Below are positions 1-43,883 of a DNA stretch of 64,000 nt, one piece after another; the stretch's first letter is position 1, and each line of letters starts with the position of its first letter. The stretch is from Cristatella mucedo (taxonomy: Eukaryota; Bryozoa; Phylactolaemata; Cristatellidae), in contig WPIO01000095.1 in the NCBI GenBank assembly GCA_009760855.2, positions 340,501 to 404,500 on the forward strand, written 5' to 3'. The position numbers and the translations under genes are program-made. Under the pieces are notes generated by a model. The model saw only the letters and a list, made by a program, of their open reading frames with translations, was not told where the DNA came from and ran no database searches.

Positions 1-962
1 CATTTCTTCTCTCGCTGCCTGCCGGCCTCCCTTCCCCTTACTTACCCGCCCTTCCTCCACCCTTCCTCTTACCCTTCCTTCCTCCATCATCCTTTCTTCC
101 CTAATGCCTCTCTCAGTTATTCTGCCTCCTGCTCTCTCCCCCACTTTTGCCTCACTTAACTCGCCGATTCACTGGCCGTACCGGTTGTACCATCATGCAA
201 AGCTATGCATGCTTTACTATGCGATTTCGGGTTTGAATCCTGATATTGCCCTCAAGACGTTGTCTTAGGTGGCGGTGGCTTCAGCACTAACCCGGATATC
301 AGGTCTCACGAGTCGCAGGAACTTATTGCGTCATCAGGAGAGAGAGAGATAGAGAGATCTATAATATAACTAATATAATGCCATTATAATATATAATGCC
401 ATTTCATATATAATATAATATCTATAATATTTATAATGCCATTTGGCATTCATTTGCACGCTGAGAGCGAAAGCGAGAACTTGGGCAGGGCAGAATTGGT
501 TTTCTTGTGTGTATGTGTATAGATAAGTTTGTGTGCGTGTTCGCACATGTGTGTGTGTCTGCGTATGTGTTTGTATGTATGCGTTTGTCTGTGTGGATGT
601 GTGCATGTGCGTGCGTTCTTGTCTGTGCGTGAGTGTGTTGCGAACCGCCCGAACGTCTTGCCGCTTTCCACAGTCAGCTACGGAGCGAAAAGAGCGTGAC
701 TCAGCCTGACAAACAGTCTTGTTAATTACTGAAACACCAGGTGTTTCACACACAACAGTCGGATGCGCCGACGTGGCGTTCGACGCTAGACGCGTGATGC
801 CAGGATTGGGATGCTCCGAAAATTCCGATAACTGCTCGCTTGGCTGGCGCCTACGAATAAATCCACCGTGCTTCTCTTGTCAAGCACGCTCGCTGTCTGT
901 CGCTCTTCGCCTTCGTGAGCCCGCGAGAAAGTGACAAGATCTTCTCGGCGGTCCGCTTTCAG
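1..962. other. Left flank or intron of CFAP36, no exon recognised
   Basis: No coding exon was recognised here. The first 330 bases are pyrimidine-rich and then include a tRNA B-box-like GGTTTGAATCC near 224-234, perhaps a worn SINE. Bases 361-445 are AT-rich, with the string ATAATGCCATT occurring three times. Bases 504-640 are GT-rich. The missing N-terminal BART-domain exon(s) of CFAP36 could be further left or be too divergent for me to see. Confidence 0.5.
504..640. repeat. Degenerate GT-rich microsatellite
   Basis: Imperfect (TG)n with TATG, TGCG and TGTC interruptions. It lies upstream of the first visible CFAP36 exon. Confidence 0.75.
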
Positions 963-3900
963 TATTCGACACGACTCGTGACGACTGCAGGGAGTACCGG
1001 GAGCTACACGGAAGCTACAGCGCTTTGGTAACTGCTCCGACTGACGCTCCGAGGCCCACCCCCCCCCACAGCGGTCCCCCGCCCCAGCAGCGCCGCAGGG
1101 CACTGACTACGAGCCGCCGTCGGCGCAGCGGCGGCCTCCGGTATCGCGAACTCTCGCGTGGACCCAGCCGTTGACTGCCGAACAGTCCGCAGCTGCTTGC
1201 ACGATCTGCCCTGCGCTGCTGCGTCGCTAGGTGACGGTCCTACTCGACGCCTTCCGCGAGGATACGACTCTTACGCACGACCAGATCATCAAAGCCATGA
1301 TCGAGATGAGCAAGAAAGTCGAACTGCGGCAGATCTTTAAGGTGGGCCGTGCTGAGCACTTCGCAGCGGGGCGTGCCGCGAACCAACTCCCCGGCCCCCG
1401 CCAGCGCGCAGCTGTGCGCCAAGGGCATGAAGGAGTGCAGCAGTCTGACTTCACACCCCCGCAAACACCCGCCCGGGCTCTGGGCTCCGGGCGCCGAGCG
1501 GCAGGAGCGAGAAGGAGCGCGGCAGCGCTGCTCAGTCTGACTTCACACACCCCGCAAACACCCGCCCGGGCTCCAACCACCTCTACCTGAAGTCGCAGTC
1601 TCGATTTCGCCGCCGTCGCTGCCAGGGCGCAATGCCACCCCTTCGCCGTCGGCCTCGATGCGTCTGCGGTCGCCATTGTCCCCGGAGCGCTCCGGCGCGT
1701 TTCCGGCCGGCGGCGCGACCGCCGACGCAATGGGCCGACGGACGTTCGGGCTCAATTTCTCAAACGGCGTGCATTTCGCTGGCAGGGTTTGTTCGAGCAA
1801 ATTCTGGCCACCGAGAGCCTGAAGATTTTCGTGCGCATCATGACGCAGAAGAATATCGAGCTGCAGCAGCAGGCGCTCAAACTCATCATGAAGCAGCTCG
1901 GCCGCTCGCCGCCGGCCGCCCAGAACAACAGATCGGCCGCCGCTGCCGCCTCGCACGGCAAGCCGCGAGCTCAGCAAGCGCCGGCGGCTGCTGCGCCGGG
2001 CGGCGGCGGCGGCAAGTCGGCTGCCGCCGCCGCCGGCTCGTCGTCGTCGTCGACGGCGAGCGGAGCAGCTAAAAAGTCCGAGCCCGCCGCTGCGCCGACA
2101 GCGCCGACAGCGCCCGACGCTCGGCTGAGAGCCGCTGCGCCAGAGCCGACTGCCCAGCCGCCGCACGAGGCCACGGCGGAAGTCCCGGCGGCGGCAGCGG
2201 CGGCGGGCAACGATCAGGAGGACCGCATACTCGAGAATGCCATCAGGTGCGCGCCGTCGCTGCGGCGAGCGACTCGGCGCGTGCGGCGTCCGACTAAATG
2301 GCCGCAAGGACTCTATTTTTTTCGGCGAGCGCACGAGGTCGCTGAAATTCCGCTGCCGCGCGCCCGCCCGCCCGACCGCCTACGCGTCGCTTTCCGTTCC
2401 GTTCGCAGTTCGGCCGAAGCGCAGAAAGACGGCGAGGGCTTGATGCAGAGTCTGACGGCTGCCGACGTGGAGAGAACCGTGGCGCTCACTCAAGCGCAAG
2501 CGTCGCTACTCGAGTCCGAGAAGAGGAAAGAGGACGAAAGGCTGGTGCAGGTGCGCGCGAACCGCCCCCCCGGCCGTGCGCGACGAGCGCGCGTCGTCGT
2601 CGTCGTCGGCGAGGCGGCAGCGGCTGCGGTCGAGCGCCCCTCGTCACTCGCTCGCTGCGCGTCTCTCACCGCGCCCTCAGGCGGTCCAATCGCTCGTCGT
2701 GGGCGACGACGCCGGCAGCGCCGCTCAGGCAGAGCCGGTGGCCGGCGCAGCGTCTTCGGCGACGGAAGCACGACTGGCCGTCAAGCACTTGACTAACTTG
2801 CCTCCTCTGCAGGTAGGCGAAACGCCGCCCCTTTGCTGGCGCCAGTCGGAGCGACGGTAGCTTTCGTGGCGGCGCGCGCCGAATTTGAATATCGGCGCTC
2901 TTCGTGTCGGCAATTACTTTGTGAGGGTGGTCCGGTCATCTCACGCGAAAGCGCGCTGTCGTTTCCGCTCGCGCTCTTGCGTGTAACTAGCTGCGAACGT
3001 GGACTGCGGTTATTGCGAGGGCGAGCCGCGATTCTTTAAGTGCTAACGAGTTCGCCTTTTTCATGCGGCGGAGAGCAGAGGGCGTCGTGTCTCAGCACGA
3101 AATATAGCGAACGAATGCACAAGGGAAAGCTAGCGTGCAATAACTAACGTTATAACAATAACTAACAATAACATGCAACAGCTAACGTGCAATAACCGAC
3201 GTCAAAGTCTCAAGAAAATGTAGAGACTCTTTAAAAGAAACTGAGCCTCGCGCATCTTTGACCTTTGAGCAACCCTATAAGGCTGGCAGTGCCACGAGAT
3301 GTCGCTCGTGCGTCTGGTCGAATTACATCGAGGCAGCATTATTCGCGGCGCCACGAAACGCCAGCGCGCTGCATTTCAGCACGGCTCTCGTAAATCGTTC
3401 ACCCATACGATAGCAACGAATGGTGCTGGCCCGCGTTCTAACTCGAGGCACCCCGCGAAACATTCACGCTTTCGCAGGAGTGCTAAGGATTGGCGGCGCT
3501 TGTTGGTATAGCTGCGCGATTCAGGGCCGCCGCGTTAAGAACAACTTGATCCGACGCTTAGCCAACATTTTTAGAACAGGAAAGTGTACGCCGGATGTCT
3601 CGTTAAAAAGTGTCGCTACTAAAAATTTGGTGAATGCTAGGGACATGGGACCGTATTCGCCATTTTGAGACTAGATACCGCGGCAGGATCGCGGCGGACC
3701 TTAGAGCCTCTACGGACCTTGGAGCGTCTACGGTTACAACCTCGTAGTGGCCGACCAATCGCAAGAGCGGCTGAACGGATGATTATTGAAGGGAGTAGGG
3801 CATTCACAAGCCAGAAGAGGGCACCTGGCCCTTCGATCCTGTGGCTGCACTGCATTTGGGCTGGATCCTCCCTCTGAACCAGTTTAAAAAAATAGATGTG

Positions 3901-5978
3901 AGCAAGTTAAGCAGTGTGCGTGGCAGAAGGCATGAGCTCGCGGAAATTTATTTACGGTTCGTGATATTTGTGCACCCAAATTCCGGAGGGAAGATCTTGT
4001 AGTCTGCTCCTGCACTTAGTCATGGCTCCTGCCTGCATGCACGATGGATGCGTCGAAGCTTTTCTGCGCGGATACTCCCGATGTAGCTCTCTGTGTCCGA
4101 CGCTCTATTGCACACCCCCTACGCGGCTTTTATCTGGCGTCCAGATATTTCACCGGTGACTCTATCGAGCCCATCTCTTCTGCCTTATGTATTAGACCAA
4201 CCGTTTTTAATTCTGACATGTCGTCACTCGAGGTAAAAAAAAACTAGCTGCAGATGAAAACAACGCTTGCAATTCCTCCCTCATTAATTGTTTTCGTTGT
4301 AGGTGCCTTCGGCCGGATCCTCTGCTTTTGGCTTGGGTCTATTTTCAAGCTTCGATCCGTTTCAGCAGTCTTCATCTTCTGAAGCGACGAGCGGTACCCC
4401 CAGACCCTCTGCCGAGGTATGTCCATCCCGCAGACCGTTAGCGATCTCATCTTCGATTGCTAACCAGACATGTACAAGAATAATTTAGCAAATGTAATGT
4501 ATGCATGCTTCACCGTCCAAAATAAGCGATTGCAATAGAGGCGATGAGTGATGCAGAGGCGAAGCCAGTATTAGATCGCCGGGGTGTCGCTGTGGTGGAG
4601 CCTCCTGTCAAGTGGGTCTGGGGGCGTCCCCCCCCCCCGGCGCCTGCGGGCGTCGTGCGGCCTGGCCAAGTACCGCGAGCACGGCCAGGTGTCAGACTCG
4701 GCTCCCACCTACCAGTCCAGGGGTGGCAGCTGCCACCCTGCCACCCCTTGGCCTCGCCCCTGAGTGATTGTATCCTGTTATACAGGAGCGAGAAATTTTT
4801 CGCATCAGAACTACTGAGAAAAATCATAGGTGTGGCCATTTTTGCAGATCTCTTAGCCTTGTTAGGTTTATTATATATTTGTGAATTTGTCGTGAGCTTG
4901 CTCTGGCGTCAGCAATTCGGGTCAGATCTAAATCGACGAGCTTCGAAAGACTGGCCCCTAAGCGTCGCGATAGAGACGCGTCCAAACATCTGCATGACTA
5001 CAGAAAAGGCTGCACAAACCAGTCGGCAACCGACATAGCCATTAAAAAGAGTCTGCCAGGGAAGCAGGATCAAAGCAGGACCCGTCTTTAATTCTTCCTG
5101 TCAGCAATGTCAATGCGGTATCTATACCTGTCGACTAATTGCAAAATGCTACTATTACTATTACTATTATTATTATTATCACGCAAGACCTGGCAAGTCC
5201 CATCTGCTGGCCCTCCTGCCGTTTACCTACACCGGCGATGTCTTTAAACTGCTCAAGGGGGTCTTTGCAATAAATAGCCTTGAAGAAGCCTCGTGCCTCT
5301 TTGTACACCTTCCTGAGTCGCCACGCTTCCAGAGCAGGCCATGCCACATTGCAGATGTTTGTGGGAAAACGCAGCTGTAAGACATCTCTCGAGCCACTCG
5401 CAGCAGCAGCGTGCGGCGAGCCAGAAGCGTCTGCTGCGCGTGGCTTGAGAATCCGCTCCGAGCATCTCTTCGCTCGTCTCGAGATTCGAGCCGAGATCGA
5501 GTCCAGCAGCTTGCAGCGCTGCAGCTTTTGGACCGGTCTGCCACTCCACAAAGCCGCAAAGACTAAGCGGCTGTTGCGCAGAGAAACTTTCTGTAGCGCC
5601 GCCGAGCAGTCGCAAAGCACAGATGGCTTTCGGTGCGCACTCGCACGCATGCGCGGTGGCTTCGCTCTCTGGCAGACGGCGGCGGCCATGTCTGCGGAGG
5701 AGCGGCAGAAGCGGCAGGACTTTATGCGACGGCAGCGCGAGAAGCTGCTCGAGCTGAAGAAACACGAGCGAGAGAAGCAGCTGGAGAGCTACGAGCGCAG
5801 TCAGCCGGTCAGCCGGCCCAAGTCGTCGCGAGCCGCCCGCGCCGCCATCGCCACGCAGCAGCAGCCCGCCGCAGCTCAGCCGAGCGGCGGCGAGGAGGAC
5901 GAGAAGCGAGTGGCCATGCGCAAGGCCATCGCCAATCGGCTGAAGGAAGAGATGCTGGCAGGAAGGTGCGATGCCTAG
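963..5978 (+). CDS. CFAP36 (CCDC104), cilia- and flagella-associated protein, 5' partial
   Basis: Seven exons join in one frame: 963-1027, 1231-1341, 1786-2246, 2409-2550, 2681-2812, 4303-4416 and 5676-5978 (stop TAG 5976-5978), about 442 residues. CFAP36 proteins carry an N-terminal BART-like domain that binds ARL3-type GTPases, and they act at the cilium. The first exon encodes a BART-like stretch (FDTTRDDCREYRELHGSY). Exon 3 encodes ILATESLKIFVRIMTQKNIE, which I recognise as the conserved end of the BART region. The last exon has the basic coiled tail (RQKRQDFMRRQREKLLELKK) and ends KAIANRLKEEML plus a few residues, as the family does. Exon 3 also contains a long Ala/Pro/Gly-rich insertion (about 1905-2215) not usual in vertebrates. 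The start codon and the first BART helices are not seen. Splice sites are GT-AG and phases agree throughout. Confidence 0.82.
1441..1573. repeat. Direct duplication inside CFAP36 intron
   Basis: A block of about 40 bases at 1441-1480 recurs at 1533-1573 with one small indel. Both copies contain CAGTCTGACTTCACAC and ACACCCGCCCGGGCTC. The copies lie in the GC-rich intron between the exons ending 1341 and starting 1786, so no protein change is implied. Confidence 0.8.
2813..4302 (+). other. CFAP36 intron, no recognised element
   Basis: This 1.49-kb intron separates the exons ending LTNLPPLQ and starting VPSAGSSAFG. I see only a short run of CTAACGTGCAATAAC-like repeats at about 3120-3200 and no mobile element or RNA gene. 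Confidence 0.5.
4553..4760. mobile_element. hAT-like MITE in CFAP36 intron
   Basis: The 8-bp string TGAGTGAT occurs exactly on both sides (4545-4552 and 4761-4768). Ends are imperfect inverted repeats: CAGAGGCGAAGCCA at the left, and CAGGGGCGAGGCCA read from the right on the other strand (its first bases overlap the repeated 8-mer). An 8-bp duplication with CAGGGGCG-type ends is typical of hAT elements. The interior has a C10 tract near 4629-4638 and the palindrome GGGTGGCAGCTGCCACCC (4721-4738). No transposase is present, so it would be non-autonomous. Confidence 0.55.
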
Positions 5979-7496
5979 AATCGCGAGCGAGCGAGCGAGC
6001 GCCCGCGCACCGAGTCGTCGCTTCGCGTTGCCGAAGCGACGACTCGATCGCAGGGCTCGACTAGTTCTCCGCTGCCGATTGGCTGAGAATTGTGAGGCCT
6101 TAGCGTGTCGAGCGTCTCGGATCGCCGGAAGAGCGAGCTGCGAGAGCGATGCTGGCCAGCCTGGCTGGTTGGGGCTTGGCTTTTTCCGCTTGCTGGGAGG
6201 GGGATTCTGCAGTCGTGCTGCATTCGGATGAGGCTTCCAAGCCTTCTTATCGGACCATCATCTATTATCACTATGATAATCACCATCGTATATCACCGTA
6301 CGATGACGATCAATAATATCACCATCATCATCATCATCGGATCATCGTCATCGTTGGCCTATCGCCGTTGCCTGTGATGAGAATGATGTGAAGAGAAGGA
6401 TGCGAGGAATCGAAATGTATTTCAATATATCGCATATATATAACGTATAATGTACTATACATAATAATCGCTATGTATTATAATTATTATACATTATAAT
6501 TATAACTATACATTATAATTATAATATAATTATACATTATACAATTATAATTATTTATTATATAATTATACAATATAATTATAATATATTATACACTATA
6601 ATTATAATAATTAAACATTATAATTATTATGTATAATGTATTATACATAATATATATAGTCTGCATCGTGCTCCCAGAAAATGCGAACTTGAAAAATGTC
6701 ACCGAGCATGTCGTAGTGGTCTCCATTGTATACTTAATCCTATTCCTGTGGCATCATTTCAGATAAAGCGGGGCTTTGGCAGACTCGAGAGGTCAGACAG
6801 AGCTCGAGCGTCGCGTCAAAGCAACATGGCCACGTGGACAAAAACACGAACGGCTGCGCGTGTGGACACCTTCATGACCTCATCACTGTGCACTTCAACG
6901 TTATTGTGTTGACCACAATGACCGCTGACATAAGTTTATGCAGCACTAGATTTTTTCCTCCTAGTCTCATTTCTCACGCTGTCTCCTTTTTTATTTACGT
7001 TTATGTCCATGTAGCTTGACGCGAAACAATGCACTCCATCTGAGGCTTTATCCGGACAATTGTATTGCATTATTCAACCACCAAACGCTGCGACGACAAC
7101 CCGTAGATAGAACTAGGCAAACTAACTTCGGATAATAAATGTGAACGAGTTGTGGGCTCTTGCATTGCTTAAAGCGACGATTATTGATCGCCGTGCCGGT
7201 TTGCCGCGTCCTTGACTTTTCGAGAGTCTGTCAAGCCTCGCGCTCGTGACGGATGACGGTTGTTAGCAATGTTTTATGCTGTCTGCATCTGCAAGTTGCG
7301 CTACGAGATGCGGCAAGTCTATGGTCGCAGACCTGTAGGCAGGAGTCTGGGAAAGCTTCGGCCTTCCCTTGGGAGGCGACCCGGAAGCGGAGCGCTGTAG
7401 GCTCGAAGTCAGGTATGCCCTCTTTAGCTCCTCTTGCGGGCCAGCATTATCTGGCACCCGCTCACAATGCTCATGTTGGTCTCGCGACGTGCGTTC
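5979..7496. other. Intergenic stretch after CFAP36
   Basis: Contains the probable CFAP36 3' UTR, a triplet-repeat zone, an AT-rich zone and unassigned sequence. An AATAAA occurs at 7134-7139, but 1.15 kb after the stop is far for its poly(A) signal. A possible exon at about 7298-7409 ends in a good donor (GTATGC), but none of its frames fits the next gene directly. Confidence 0.4.
6258..6660. repeat. ATC/ATT triplet repeats then AT-rich palindromic tract
   Basis: Bases 6258-6345 are imperfect ATC/ATT triplets. Bases 6418-6660 are almost pure A and T, made of TATAATTATA-like units that are self-complementary at many offsets, so the tract could fold or slip readily. Confidence 0.75.
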
Positions 7497-8640
7497 TTAT
7501 GTATGTATGTATGTATGTATCTCCGTCTGTAACTCCACAAAGTCATATAGACTATGTGGATGTTTTGTATAGCGCACTCACAGCCTAAGTGGCTTTCGGT
7601 ACCCATTCGGTAGCCAACAGACTTCGTCTCACGCAACAAAGAGGAAGTGGGAAGCACAGCACAGTCAGGAGAGCAGTTGAGGTAGTGAGTATAGCATGGA
7701 AGTAGCAGTTCAGGACTACTGAAAAGGATGAGCAATAGTCGGCAGCAGAAAAGTAGCTGTCGTTGCGTAAAAATTTCGGAAGCGAGTTAATAATAATGAT
7801 AGTAATAATAATGCACTTGATAAAGCGTCCTCAGAGAACTCAATCTCTCTCTAGGCGCTTTACATTTGCTGCAAAGGGAAATGCAATTGAATAGTGAGTA
7901 ATATCAGGCTTGATAAACAAACAGAATGAATAACATGGTTAGGGGTGACATCCACAGTCTAGGACCTGCAGAACTAAAGCTTCTGTCGCCAACGGTCTTT
8001 AAGAGGAGGAAAGAAACAGCTAATTAGGTGTCCATGCAGGACCTGAGGGCACGAGGAGGCTGAAACTGGTGCAGAAGTTCAGCTAGGTACGAAGGAGCCA
8101 AGCCGTGGCGGAATATGTGGGTCAGCGTAAGAACTTTGCTCTGTATCCGTTGATTAACCGGCTGCCATCCAAGCTCTTTTAGCAAAAGAGACATGCCGTC
8201 AAACCTCTGGGACTTGAAGACTAGCCTTGCAGCCATATTCATAGTCAGCTGCAGTGGCCTAGTTGCTTTCTTTGGTAACCCAACCAAAAGAGAGTTACAA
8301 TAATCAAGCCGAGACAGCACTAAGGAGCTAGTTAAATTTTTTGCAAGCCACTGTGGAAGACAGCTCCAAATCTTGGATAGAGATCGGACGTGATGGCCAG
8401 CTGTAGAAGCAGTCTTCTGAATGAAGCTTATAAAATTTAGGCAGCTGTCGAAAACGACGCCTAAATTTCGAGCGCGTGGTGATGGTCGCACAACAGCATC
8501 ACCTATTAGAAAAGCAAAGCCTTTTAATCCAGCCACACACTTAGGGTGTCCTATGAGCAGCAGTTTTTGGTGTAGCACCAAAGCGCGAAGGTGTGCTGAC
8601 TGTAGCGGAACTCGGCAGCCGCGAGAAGCGTGCATACATG
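7497..8640 (-). mobile_element. LINE family B copy, 5'-truncated
   Basis: On the minus strand this is the end of a non-LTR retrotransposon. The left edge is the 3' tail, a (GTAT)n run at 7497-7522. Next comes a 3' UTR also seen near 25310, 26900, 50220 and 59050. Bases 8024-8635 encode the C-terminal part of a reverse transcriptase (RNLGVVFDSCLNF, LSRLDYCNSLLVGLPKKA, RLVFKSQRFD). The copy is split by a family A fragment at 7789-7951 and is not functional. Confidence 0.75.
7789..7951 (-). mobile_element. LINE family A 3' fragment nested in family B
   Basis: AATAATAAT followed by GCACTTGATAAAGCG and the remainder of the family A 3' UTR in reverse orientation. The family B sequence on either side (…GAAGCGAGTT and CCACAGTCTAGG…) is contiguous in the uninterrupted copy near 25525-25545, which defines the insertion limits. 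Confidence 0.7.
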
Positions 8641-8938
8641 GAGCATAATAAGTCCATACGCTTGGCTTTGATAAGTCTATTAGGCTGCAACGGATGGCTA
8701 GAGGCGTCGAGACTCAGCCATGGCAAGCAACAACTCCCGCATGGCGTCCGCATCACTTCCGACCGGCAAAAATCCTCGGGCACAACTCCTGCCGAGCTCA
8801 AAGCCTAGAGGTCACCTAGCTGAATATTACTTGTCTTCTGCTTTTATGCCGGTCAACGAGAGGTTATCAGATAAGCGATTCCCGGCCGCTGTAATTCATA
8901 GAGTCTCTATCACATCACCATTCCTTGGCACTTCAAAT

Positions 8939-9236
8939 TATTAATAATAATAATAATACATTTGATATAGAGCCCTCAGAGAACTCAATCTCGCTCTAGG
9001 CACTTTACATTTGCTGCAAAGAAAGCACGATCGAATGGTTAGGCTGCTGCAAGCTAGTGAAGCAGCCTGCAAGTCAGGCAGAGGATCTTGAAGTCGATTT
9101 GATGCTTGATAGGGAGCCAGATTTCGAAAAGCTAGTGGTACGATGCTTAGCTAGGTGGGAGAGTGTAAAGTGCCCAGACAGAGATTGAGTTCTCTGAGGG
9201 CTCTATATCAAATGTATTATTATTATTATTATTAAG
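8939..9236. mobile_element. Fold-back element built from LINE A 3' ends
   Basis: About 70 bases at each end are near-perfect inverted repeats: AATACATTTGATATAGAGCC at the left and its reverse complement at the right, each flanked by ATT/AAT repeats. Both arms are LINE family A 3' termini, and the interior also resembles that family. The unit is about 298 bp and interrupts or abuts a minus-strand family A copy. Confidence 0.6.
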
Positions 9237-9552
9237 TAGAAAGCTGGCTTTATCATTCAATTTAAAAAAGTTTGCTGCCATCCGTGTGAAGACGTCATTA
9301 ATACACGAAGCAACGGAATTGAGAGAATTTAACGTGCTGGAAGACTAGTTTGAATCAAAGCAAAGGTACGTCTGAGTGTCATCTGCATCTAAGTGAAAGT
9401 CTATATTGTGTCTGGCAATCACATCAGCAAGAGGTAGAGTATACTCAGTAAAAAGAACGGAGCCAAGCACAGAGCCTTGAGGTACCCCATATTTCAGAGG
9501 TTCCTCGGATGATTTTGTCCATTCACATCAGTAGTCTGGAGTCTCCCGCTGA
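9237..9552 (-). mobile_element. LINE family A, reverse-transcriptase fragment
   Basis: The reverse complement corresponds to the region of the copy at 14783-17096 spanning the [10 protein letters not shown] motif and the DTQLY box, with several frame breaks. Sequence from 9553 to about 9860 is not assigned. Confidence 0.65.
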
Positions 9553-9860
9553 GATAGGACCTGATAGTAAATTCAGAAACCATGAGAAATATTTCGGCAT
9601 TCTTAATAAAGCTGGCTGATCTAACACGCCATCGATTTACTCGACGGTACCGCGAATCCGCTGCGGAATAATCGTAGGTGCCAGCAAGTAGAACTATTAA
9701 ACTCTTGCTATTTAAGGCAATGGAATTAGTAATAAAGAATGAATGCGAGAGGAAACTAGAAAGGAGACTACGAAGGAAACTTCTGCACACCTCACGTCTT
9801 CACTGAGCACGGTAGTCCAACGCTCAAGCTCCAACCTAGCAGCTAAGACGCAATAAGCAA

Positions 9861-10560
9861 CTAATAATAATAATAATAATGCACTTGATAAAGCGCCCTC
9901 AGAGAACTCAATATCTTTCTAGGCGCTTTACATTTCCTGCAAAGGGAAATGCAATTGAATGGTGAGTAATATCATGCTTGATATACAAACAAAATGAATA
10001 ACGTGGTTAGGGGTGAGATGCACATGGTCAGCATGCAAATGTGGTTAGTGGTATGGTGCACAGTGTCAGCACGCATAAGCACATGAAGGACGAATCACAG
10101 GGACCCACTAAATGCTGTCCTAAATAGGTGTGTTTTTTAGTTCTTTTTAAATGCGGTCAAGTCAGGGGATGTTCTGATGCAGGTCGGGAGGGAGTTCCAG
10201 GCTTTGGGAGCATACGAACTAAATGCACGGTCTCCAGAGGATTTGAGGTTTTTAGGAGGTATTGGTAAACTGTTGACATTCCAAAAACGGGTAGTACGAT
10301 GCTTGGCCTGGTGGGGGAGTAGATCTGAGAGATAGGCTGGAGCCAAAGAAGGAAGTGACCTAAAAGTGAGCGAGAAGACCTTGTATTTGATCCGTTGCTT
10401 GACTTGTAGCCAGTGCAGGTCGGCGAGAAGTGATGTGATATGGCAACTGCGACGCTCACGACAGACAAGCCTAGCTGCAGAGTTTTGCACCAGCTGTAAG
10501 CGCCTGATCGCACATGCCGGTAGGCCAGTAAGCAGTGAGTTACAAGAGTCAATTAAAAAA
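9861..10560 (-). mobile_element. LINE family A, 3' end and RT C-terminus
   Basis: Starts at the AAT-repeat tail and 3' UTR, then encodes on the minus strand (10137-10560) the C-terminal domain with NSLLTGLPACAIRRLQLVQN and RLVCRERRSCHI. These nearly match the 14783-17096 copy, and this copy reads through the point where that one has a premature stop. Confidence 0.8.
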
Positions 10561-10669
10561 CTTGAGAAAGTTATTATTTTACAATGAAAATAAATAGCTA
10601 AGCTTTGATTCGGCACAAATTCGTTTAGTTTCTAAGGCTACCTTATCTATAGACATCTTGCTTTCCTTG

Positions 10670-10866
10670 CTACCGACATGAACGACTGCCCTCCGGACTC
10701 AGCTGTGCTTCTCATTTTCTCTTTGTTGCGTGAGGTTAAGTCCGTTGGCTACTGTATTCGTACCGAAAGTCATTTGGGCTGTGAGTGCGCTATAAAAAAA
10801 ACTCCACTGCGTAATACCCACTTAGTGGTTGTGGCTTTGTGGAGTTACAAATATGTCAGTTACATT
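10670..10866 (+). mobile_element. LINE family B 3' UTR fragment
   Basis: Plus-strand match to the family B 3' end (CTTTGTTGCGTGAGGTTAAG, GAGTGCGCTATA, CTTTGTGGAGTTACA). No coding part remains. The stretch 10867-11039 before the next exon shows nothing else. Confidence 0.6.
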
Positions 10867-11039
10867 GCTGTGGTGTAACGGGTGGGCAGGAAGGGAGGAA
10901 ATACTGACCTTGACCGAAACAGCGAGTCAGGCGTCTGGTATCCAGAGTTACCTAGGACCGGAAGAATGTTCATGCGGCTTGCAGCCGCCGCCTCTACTTA
11001 GTGGCTTGAAAATTGTCATTGTTTTCTGGTCAGGTCTAG

Positions 11040-43357
<32,318 letters not shown>

Positions 43358-43877
43358 CAGGCAGCAGAGCAGCGAGAGCGCCTGCCGACGACGCGGTGAC
43401 TCGGCGGCGAGAGAGGCGGTCGCCAGTGTGGCGGCCTCACGTGCTTCACATGGAGCCAGCGTGGGCTTCCCTTACGGTGGAGGAAGAGGTGGGGCAGAAG
43501 GCCAACTAGAAAGTGCCTGACTGATCCTGGAAGCAGGCCACTGGGTTCCGCCTGCCGCACCCACGAACGAACGATCTGAAGCGACCAACTGGGGGCGGTT
43601 CCGATCATAGCCTTGCCGGTGCCGCTCGCTGGGCAGCAGCGTTCGGCTCACAGTGAGCGGTTTTTTGCTGGCAACCAAGTGCTTGTCGGTCGTTGCTCAT
43701 GATGCTGTTCCTCAAGCGGTGGGAGCGTGGCCGCTAATTGCGCAATCAAGCAAGCGTGTCGGGCACCCAATACCAGGGGGCGGGGCGGGCAGGCACAGGG
43801 CGGGGCGTGCAGCCGCACCTCGAGCTGTCTGTCGCTCGGGGTGCAGTTGACAAGCTCACCTCGGACAAATATCGTTT

Positions 43878-43883
43878 TTTAAT
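43878..43883 (-). terminator. Possible poly(A) signal ATTAAA for SNX5/6
   Basis: On the minus strand ATTAAA lies about 365 bases beyond the SNX stop codon, inside the 888-base gap that separates the two convergent genes. No stronger AATAAA was seen nearby on that strand. Confidence 0.3.

Noticed and set aside
1543-2334. Long minus-strand open frame opposite CFAP36
   Set aside because: Mirror of the GC-rich exon on the plus strand; Arg-rich composition and no recognisable domain.
6825-6911. ATG in good context (AACATGGCC) giving a short peptide MATWTKTRTAARVDTFMTSS
   Set aside because: Stops after about 28 codons, has no donor in a usable phase and resembles no known protein.
7253-7409. Possible exon upstream of the coiled-coil gene with a good donor (GTATGC)
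   Set aside because: No frame reaches the next exon (11040, phase 0) without a stop or phase clash, and the peptide is not coiled coil. Kept only as a possibility.
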